Assembly (NCBI RefSeq): GCF_017104715.1
Contig: NZ_JAAGPI010000023.1
Span: forward strand, 1 to 64,000
Length of the DNA: 64,000 nt
Direction of reading: 5' to 3'
DNA from: Burkholderia sp. Ac-20365
Lineage (GTDB): Bacteria > Pseudomonadota > Gammaproteobacteria > Burkholderiales > Burkholderiaceae
Shown here one piece after another: positions 59,924-64,000 of the stretch; position 1 is the stretch's first letter; each line of letters opens with the position of its first letter. The notes beneath the pieces are model-generated. The model worked only from the letters and a program-made list of their open reading frames with translations, ran no database searches and was not told where the DNA came from. A program made the position numbers and the translations under genes.

Positions 59924-60522
59924 AGACCGATCCCGAATCGCACGCACGCATGACGCAGCGCCGCCGCGAAGGCCACGAGAAAAAGCAGGCGCAGGCCACC
60001 GTCGAAAAAGGGCTGCTGATCGTCAATACGGGCACGGGCAAGGGCAAAACGACGGCAGCGTTCGGTATGGCCGTGCGCGTGCTGGGCCACGGCATGAAGC
60101 TCGGCGTCGTGCAGTTCATCAAGGGCGCGCTGCATACGTCCGAGCGCGATTTTCTGGGCGCAGTGGCGAATTGCGATTTCGTCACGATGGGCGATGGCTA
60201 CACCTGGAACACGCAGGACCGCGAAGCCGACATCGCGACGGCGCGCAAGGGCTGGAACGAGGCACGCCGCATGATCGAAAGCGGCGAGTATCAGATGGTG
60301 ATTCTCGACGAACTGAATACCGTGCTGAAGTACGAATATCTGCCGCTCGATGAAGTGCTCGAAGTCGTGAACGCGCGGCCGGAGATGGTGCACGTCGTCA
60401 TCACGGGCCGTCACGCGCCCGACGCGCTGATCGACGCCGCCGACCTCGTCACCGAAATGCGCCTCGTCAAGCATCCGTACCGCGAGCAGCACGTGAAGGC
60501 ACAACGCGGCGTGGAGTTCTGA
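59920..60522 (+). CDS. cobO: Cob(I)yrinic acid a,c-diamide adenosyltransferase
   Basis: A 200-residue ATP:corrinoid adenosyltransferase of the CobO/BtuR type. The basic N terminus is followed by P-loop VNTGTGKGKTTAAFGMAVR, then GVVQFIKGALHTSER, MVILDELNTVLKYEYL and VVITGRHAPDALIDAADLVTEM. It transfers the adenosyl group of ATP to Co(I) corrinoids. ATG 59920 overlaps the cobE stop codon. The gap to cobB is 3 bases, so the operon is continuous. Confidence 0.96.
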   Translation: MKTDPESHARMTQRRREGHEKKQAQATVEKGLLIVNTGTGKGKTTAAFGMAVRVLGHGMKLGVVQFIKGALHTSERDFLGAVANCDFVTMGDGYTWNTQDREADIATARKGWNEARRMIESGEYQMVILDELNTVLKYEYLPLDEVLEVVNARPEMVHVVITGRHAPDALIDAADLVTEMRLVKHPYREQHVKAQRGVEF

Positions 60523-60525
60523 GCG

Positions 60526-61830
60526 ATGCCCGCGTGCCCCGCTCTCTTCATCAGCGCGCCGGCGTCGGGCCAGGGCAAGACGACGATCACGGCCGCGCTC
60601 GCGCGGCATCACCGGCGGATGGGGCGCGACGTGCGCGTGTTCAAGACAGGCCCGGATTTTCTCGACCCGATGATTCTCGCGCGCGCGAGCGGCGCGCCCG
60701 TTTTGTCGCTCGACCTGTGGATGGTCGGCGAGCGCGCGTGCCGTGCGCTGCTTGCGCAGGCCGCGCGCGAAGCGGATCTGATATTGATCGAAGGCGTGAT
60801 GGGTCTGTTCGATGGCACGCCGAGCAGTGCCGATCTCGCCGCGAAGTTCAATGTGCCTGTTGCGGCCGTGATTTCGGCCAAGGCGATGGCGCAGACGTTC
60901 GGCGCGATCGCGTTCGGCCTCGCGCGCTTTCGCGCTGACGTGCCGTTTCATGGCGTGTTCGCAAACCGCGTCGGCTCGGCGCGCCACGCGCAGATGCTCG
61001 AAGAACTATTGCCGCATGACCTGAAAATGCTCGGCCATCTGTCGAGCACCGATGCGATCGAACTGCCGGATCGACATCTCGGTCTGCTGCAAGCCGCGGA
61101 AATCGGCGATCTCGACGCGCGACTCGATCGTGCGGCGGACGCGCTTGCATCGACGGCGTTGGCGCAATTGCCGCCCGCGGTCATGTTCGAAGACGACGCG
61201 GACGAAGCGCCACTGCCGCGCCTGCTCGACGGCATGCACATCGCGATCGCGCGCGACGCCGCCTTCTCGTTCATCTATCCGGCGAACATCCGCTTGCTCG
61301 AAGCGCTCGGCGCGCGCCTCACGTACTTCTCGCCGCTTGCAGACGAAGCCGTCCCCGACGATGCAAACGCGCTCTATCTTCCCGGCGGCTATCCCGAGTT
61401 GCACGCAACAAAGCTTGCTGCCAACGCCTGCGCTGCGGCATCGATCCGCGCACATGTGAGCGCGCAGAAGCCCGTCGTCGCCGAATGCGGCGGCATGCTG
61501 TATCTGCTCGACAGCGTCACCGACACGCAAGGCGTCGCCACGCCGATGCTCGGCCTTCTGCCGGGCCATGCAGCAATGCAGACGCGCTTCACGGCGCTCG
61601 GCATGCAGCAGTTGAACGACAGCGTGCACGGCGCGCTGACGGGCCACACATTCCACTATTCGCGCGTGAGCACGCCGCTCGCACCCGTCGGCCATGCAAC
61701 GCGCGCCCAGTCCGACACGCCTGGCGAAGCGGTTTATCGCCAGGGTCCGGTCGTCGCCACCTATATGCACGGCTACTGGCCGTCCAACCCGGCCTTCGCG
61801 GCTGCCCTCTTCCATGGCCGAGCCTTTTAA
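60526..61830 (+). CDS. cobB: Hydrogenobyrinic/cobyrinic acid a,c-diamide synthase
   Basis: A 434-residue two-domain enzyme. The N-terminal synthetase domain has P-loop SAPASGQGKTTITAAL and FKTGPDFLDPMI. The C-terminal glutamine amidotransferase domain has the nucleophile Cys321 in VVAECGGMLYLLD and a His motif near TFHYSRV. It amidates the a and c carboxylates using glutamine and ATP, giving the substrate of CobN in the aerobic route. It overlaps bluB by 17 bases. The length is complete. Confidence 0.95.
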   Translation: MPACPALFISAPASGQGKTTITAALARHHRRMGRDVRVFKTGPDFLDPMILARASGAPVLSLDLWMVGERACRALLAQAAREADLILIEGVMGLFDGTPSSADLAAKFNVPVAAVISAKAMAQTFGAIAFGLARFRADVPFHGVFANRVGSARHAQMLEELLPHDLKMLGHLSSTDAIELPDRHLGLLQAAEIGDLDARLDRAADALASTALAQLPPAVMFEDDADEAPLPRLLDGMHIAIARDAAFSFIYPANIRLLEALGARLTYFSPLADEAVPDDANALYLPGGYPELHATKLAANACAAASIRAHVSAQKPVVAECGGMLYLLDSVTDTQGVATPMLGLLPGHAAMQTRFTALGMQQLNDSVHGALTGHTFHYSRVSTPLAPVGHATRAQSDTPGEAVYRQGPVVATYMHGYWPSNPAFAAALFHGRAF

Positions 61831-62521
61831 CGACGCCGAACGCGCCGCCGTCTACCGCGCGATCTACGAACGCCGCGACATGCGCCATTTCGTGCCCGGC
61901 CCTGTCGACCCGGCCGTGCTCGCGCGCCTGATCGACGCGGCGCATCACGCGCCGAGCGTCGGCTACATGCAGCCGTGGCGAATCGGCCGCATCACCGATC
62001 CCGCGTTGCGCACCCAACTGCATGCAGCCGTCGAACGCGAGCGCCTGTTGACGGCCGACGCGCTCGGCAAGCGGCGCGACGAGTTCATGAAGCTGAAGGT
62101 GGAAGGCATGCTCGATTGCGGCGAGCTGCTGGTGATGGCGCTGATGGACGGCCGCGAAAAGCACGTATTCGGGCGGCGTACGCTGCCGGAGATGGATCTC
62201 GCGTCGGTGTCGTGTGCGATCCAGAACATGTGGCTCGCGGCGCGCGCCGAAGGCCTCGGCATGGGCTGGGTGTCGCTGTTCGACGCCGACGAAGTGCGCG
62301 CGATGCTCGGCATGCCGGAAGGCGCGCGGCCCATTGCGCTGCTTTGCCTCGGGCAGGTGGAGCGCTTCTATCCCGAGCCGATGCTCGAAACGGAAGGCTG
62401 GGCGACGCGCATGCCGTTGAGCGCATGCGTATTTGAAAACACGTGGCCCGAAACGCAGCCAACGTGCGGCGATGCGCCGCAGGAAAGCGGCACTGACCGG
62501 ACGTTGCAGAACGCGCCCTGA
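61814..62521 (+). CDS. bluB: 5,6-dimethylbenzimidazole synthase
   Basis: A 235-residue flavin destructase of the nitroreductase fold. YERRDMRHFVPGPVDPAVLARLIDAAHHAPSVGYMQPWRI is the BluB N terminus with its FMN-binding arginines. REKHVFGRRTLPEMDLASVSCAIQNMWLAARAEGLGMGWVS follows, with the conserved Asp of BluB. It cleaves reduced FMN with oxygen to make the lower ligand of B12, so it also marks an oxygen-using pathway. ATG 61814 lies inside the 3' end of cobB. The C-terminal 25 residues are unstructured. It is the last gene of the riboswitch 3 operon and converges on the response regulator gene. Confidence 0.93.
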   Translation: MAEPFNDAERAAVYRAIYERRDMRHFVPGPVDPAVLARLIDAAHHAPSVGYMQPWRIGRITDPALRTQLHAAVERERLLTADALGKRRDEFMKLKVEGMLDCGELLVMALMDGREKHVFGRRTLPEMDLASVSCAIQNMWLAARAEGLGMGWVSLFDADEVRAMLGMPEGARPIALLCLGQVERFYPEPMLETEGWATRMPLSACVFENTWPETQPTCGDAPQESGTDRTLQNAP

Positions 62522-62539
62522 AACGCGCCAGCGTCCGGC

Positions 62540-63226
62540 TCAGGCGTCGCCCTTCTCGATCCGTTCGAGCCGGTATCCGAAGCCGTAAATCGGCATCAGA
62601 CGATACCCATTCTCGGGCCGCAGACCGAGCTTCGAGCGCAGCATCGACACATGCGTGTCCATCGTGCGCGACGGAATGCTCGCCGCCTGCTTCCAGATCG
62701 CATCGAGGATATGCGAGCGCGACAGCGGCCGGCTCAGATGCTTGAACAGCAGCAGCGCAAGTTCAAACTCCTTGTGCGTCAGCGTGACGGCGCTGCCGCG
62801 CACATGCACGCGCTTCGCGCCGGGCTCGAACTCGTATTCGCCGAACACTTCCTTCTCGGCCATCGGCTCGCGCTGGAACGCGCCGCGCAGCAGCACGCCC
62901 ACACGCGCCAGCAACGCGGCCGCGCTGACCGGCTTGACCAGATAATCATCGGCGTCGATGTCCTGGCGCGCGGTATCGCTCACGCGCGTCATGAACAGCA
63001 CGGGCAAACGCTCCGTGAGATTCTGACGGACCCAGCGCAGCACCTCGTCGCCCGACAGACCCGGGGCATGACGATCCAGCACGAGCAGATCGAACGGCTG
63101 GCTGCGCAACTGCCTGACGAGTGCCGCTCCGTCGTCGAATGCATGACACGTGTGCCCCGCCGCCGACAAGGTCCTGCACACGAAGTCGGCCTGCGCCTGA
63201 GTCTCCTCCAGCACTGCAATTCTCAT
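62540..63226 (-). CDS. OmpR/PhoB-type response regulator (orphan)
   Basis: A 228-residue protein. The receiver domain has the acidic pocket in AVLEET, phosphoacceptor Asp51 in LLVLDRHAPGLSG, Thr80 and Lys98 (DYLVKPV). The C-terminal winged helix is of the Trans_reg_C type (VTLTHKEFELALLLFKHLSRPLSRSHILDAIW ... RTMDTHVSMLRSKLGL). ATG 63226 starts MRIAVLEETQ; an ATG four codons earlier is possible. No histidine kinase adjoins it. The DNA-binding domain resembles regulators with a DTHVSMLR recognition helix. The region upstream is long and noncoding. Confidence 0.92.
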   Translation of the reverse strand: MRIAVLEETQAQADFVCRTLSAAGHTCHAFDDGAALVRQLRSQPFDLLVLDRHAPGLSGDEVLRWVRQNLTERLPVLFMTRVSDTARQDIDADDYLVKPVSAAALLARVGVLLRGAFQREPMAEKEVFGEYEFEPGAKRVHVRGSAVTLTHKEFELALLLFKHLSRPLSRSHILDAIWKQAASIPSRTMDTHVSMLRSKLGLRPENGYRLMPIYGFGYRLERIEKGDA

Positions 63227-64000
63227 AAAACCCCGCAACGCTAATTCGTTGTTTCCGTTCGACCGGGTAATCCTCGATGAAGGATGACGACTCGCGAATA
63301 TGAAATTTCAAATCCACATGCGCAATGTTCTTCAAGCCTTGCATCGAATGTCGGCAGATTGCTTCACATTGCCAGACAACGCCACGATTGCCCGATATTG
63401 CTTTAATGCCTGCGCACCTGATTTCCGCAATGGAACAACGGGATTTAAACAGGCGCACAATCCACTTCTTTTGACCGCGCAGTACAAGCGGAATTTTTTT
63501 CTTGCGTTTTTCCTGCGCGCATTGCCCGCCTCGCGTCAGCGAGCGCCATGCCGGAAAGCATGACGCCACACGCGCGTGGGCCGTGCGCAGCACTTCGTTT
63601 TGCGGCTGGAATTACTGGCGTAACACTGAAAGCCGATCGACAGATCATGCTGCCGATACTTACCGACACTGCCCGACAAACGCCCGTTTAATGTGTCTGA
63701 TTCCACACATTAGAATTAAAGTTCGTGCCAGTGTCGCGAAAGATTTAACAATTCGAGCGTCGCCGCTGACGCATTCGATTTAAATCGGAACGAAGATTAT
63801 TAGAACGAATTGGATCAGTCAATTAATCTCGCCATTTTTATGTGACGAGCCGGTCATTTCGTTAAATTGGACCGATGATACCGATAACCGGCTTATCGGT
63901 GCCATATGCGCTATACGTTGCAATGGAACACGACGATTCCAATTCGGTTAGCGGCTATTGATGCACTGCACTTTAGGACCACTCGCGAATGGCTTGCGCC
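63227..64000. other. Long AT-richer noncoding region with inverted repeats
   Basis: No convincing gene is seen; short open frames here are shadows with poor composition. The DNA is noticeably AT-richer than its neighbours. It contains TAATGTGT (63689-63696) facing ACACATTA (63705-63712) with an 8-base spacer, ACCGATAA (63880-63887) facing TTATCGGT (63893-63900), and the palindrome CGATTTAAATCG near 63775. It should carry the response regulator promoter on the minus strand and perhaps the promoter of a gene lying beyond the window. Confidence 0.5.

Overview
The window is high-GC DNA from a Burkholderiaceae bacterium, most likely Paraburkholderia or a close relative. The evidence is family content: DUF4148, PXPV-repeat and DUF3563 small proteins, Porin_4-type porin, a YadA-like adhesin with an extended (ESPR) signal peptide, and an aerobic cobalamin locus. 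No rRNA, tRNA, phage gene, transposase or CRISPR array was seen.

Layout. 0-29.9 kb is a mixed chromosomal region: an orphan sensor kinase, small envelope proteins, an AtsK-like sulfatase dioxygenase, a J-domain membrane protein, a fucosyltransferase-like enzyme, a chemoreceptor, a solitary pstS behind a Pho box, a MocR regulator, a LexA-controlled operon that appears to end in dinB, a porin/GH31/MFS glycoside module, two tiny genes facing each other across a shared terminator, a GST-like protein, a LysE exporter, a GH114 hydrolase behind a GGDEF/EAL protein, a class II amidotransferase, a MarC protein, and a DUF3311/sodium-solute symporter pair. 29.9-30.7 kb is a palindromic intergenic repeat, with a related copy at the left edge of the window.

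30.7-62.5 kb is the cobalamin locus, in two blocks. The first block has cobM-cobK-cbiD-cobL on the minus strand, diverging from riboswitch-cobG-cobH-cobI-cbiG/cobJ on the plus strand. The second has riboswitch-cobW-cobN-chlI-like-chlD-like on the minus strand and riboswitch-cobA-cobE-cobO-cobB-bluB on the plus strand. Three separate cobalamin riboswitches therefore control this locus. The route is the oxygen-dependent one (CobG, BluB, late insertion by CobN), but C1 methylation is assigned to the anaerobic-type CbiD (no cobF is present) and a CbiG domain is fused to CobJ. ChlI/ChlD-like proteins stand where CobS/CobT would be.

Between the two cobalamin blocks (39.4-50.0 kb) lies an unrelated surface module: a YcgR-type PilZ protein, and a very large trimeric autotransporter (2,744 residues) followed by an OmpA-family protein. 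The adhesin carries long near-identical internal DNA repeats. The window ends with an orphan OmpR-type response regulator and about 770 bases of AT-richer DNA with inverted repeats and no convincing gene.
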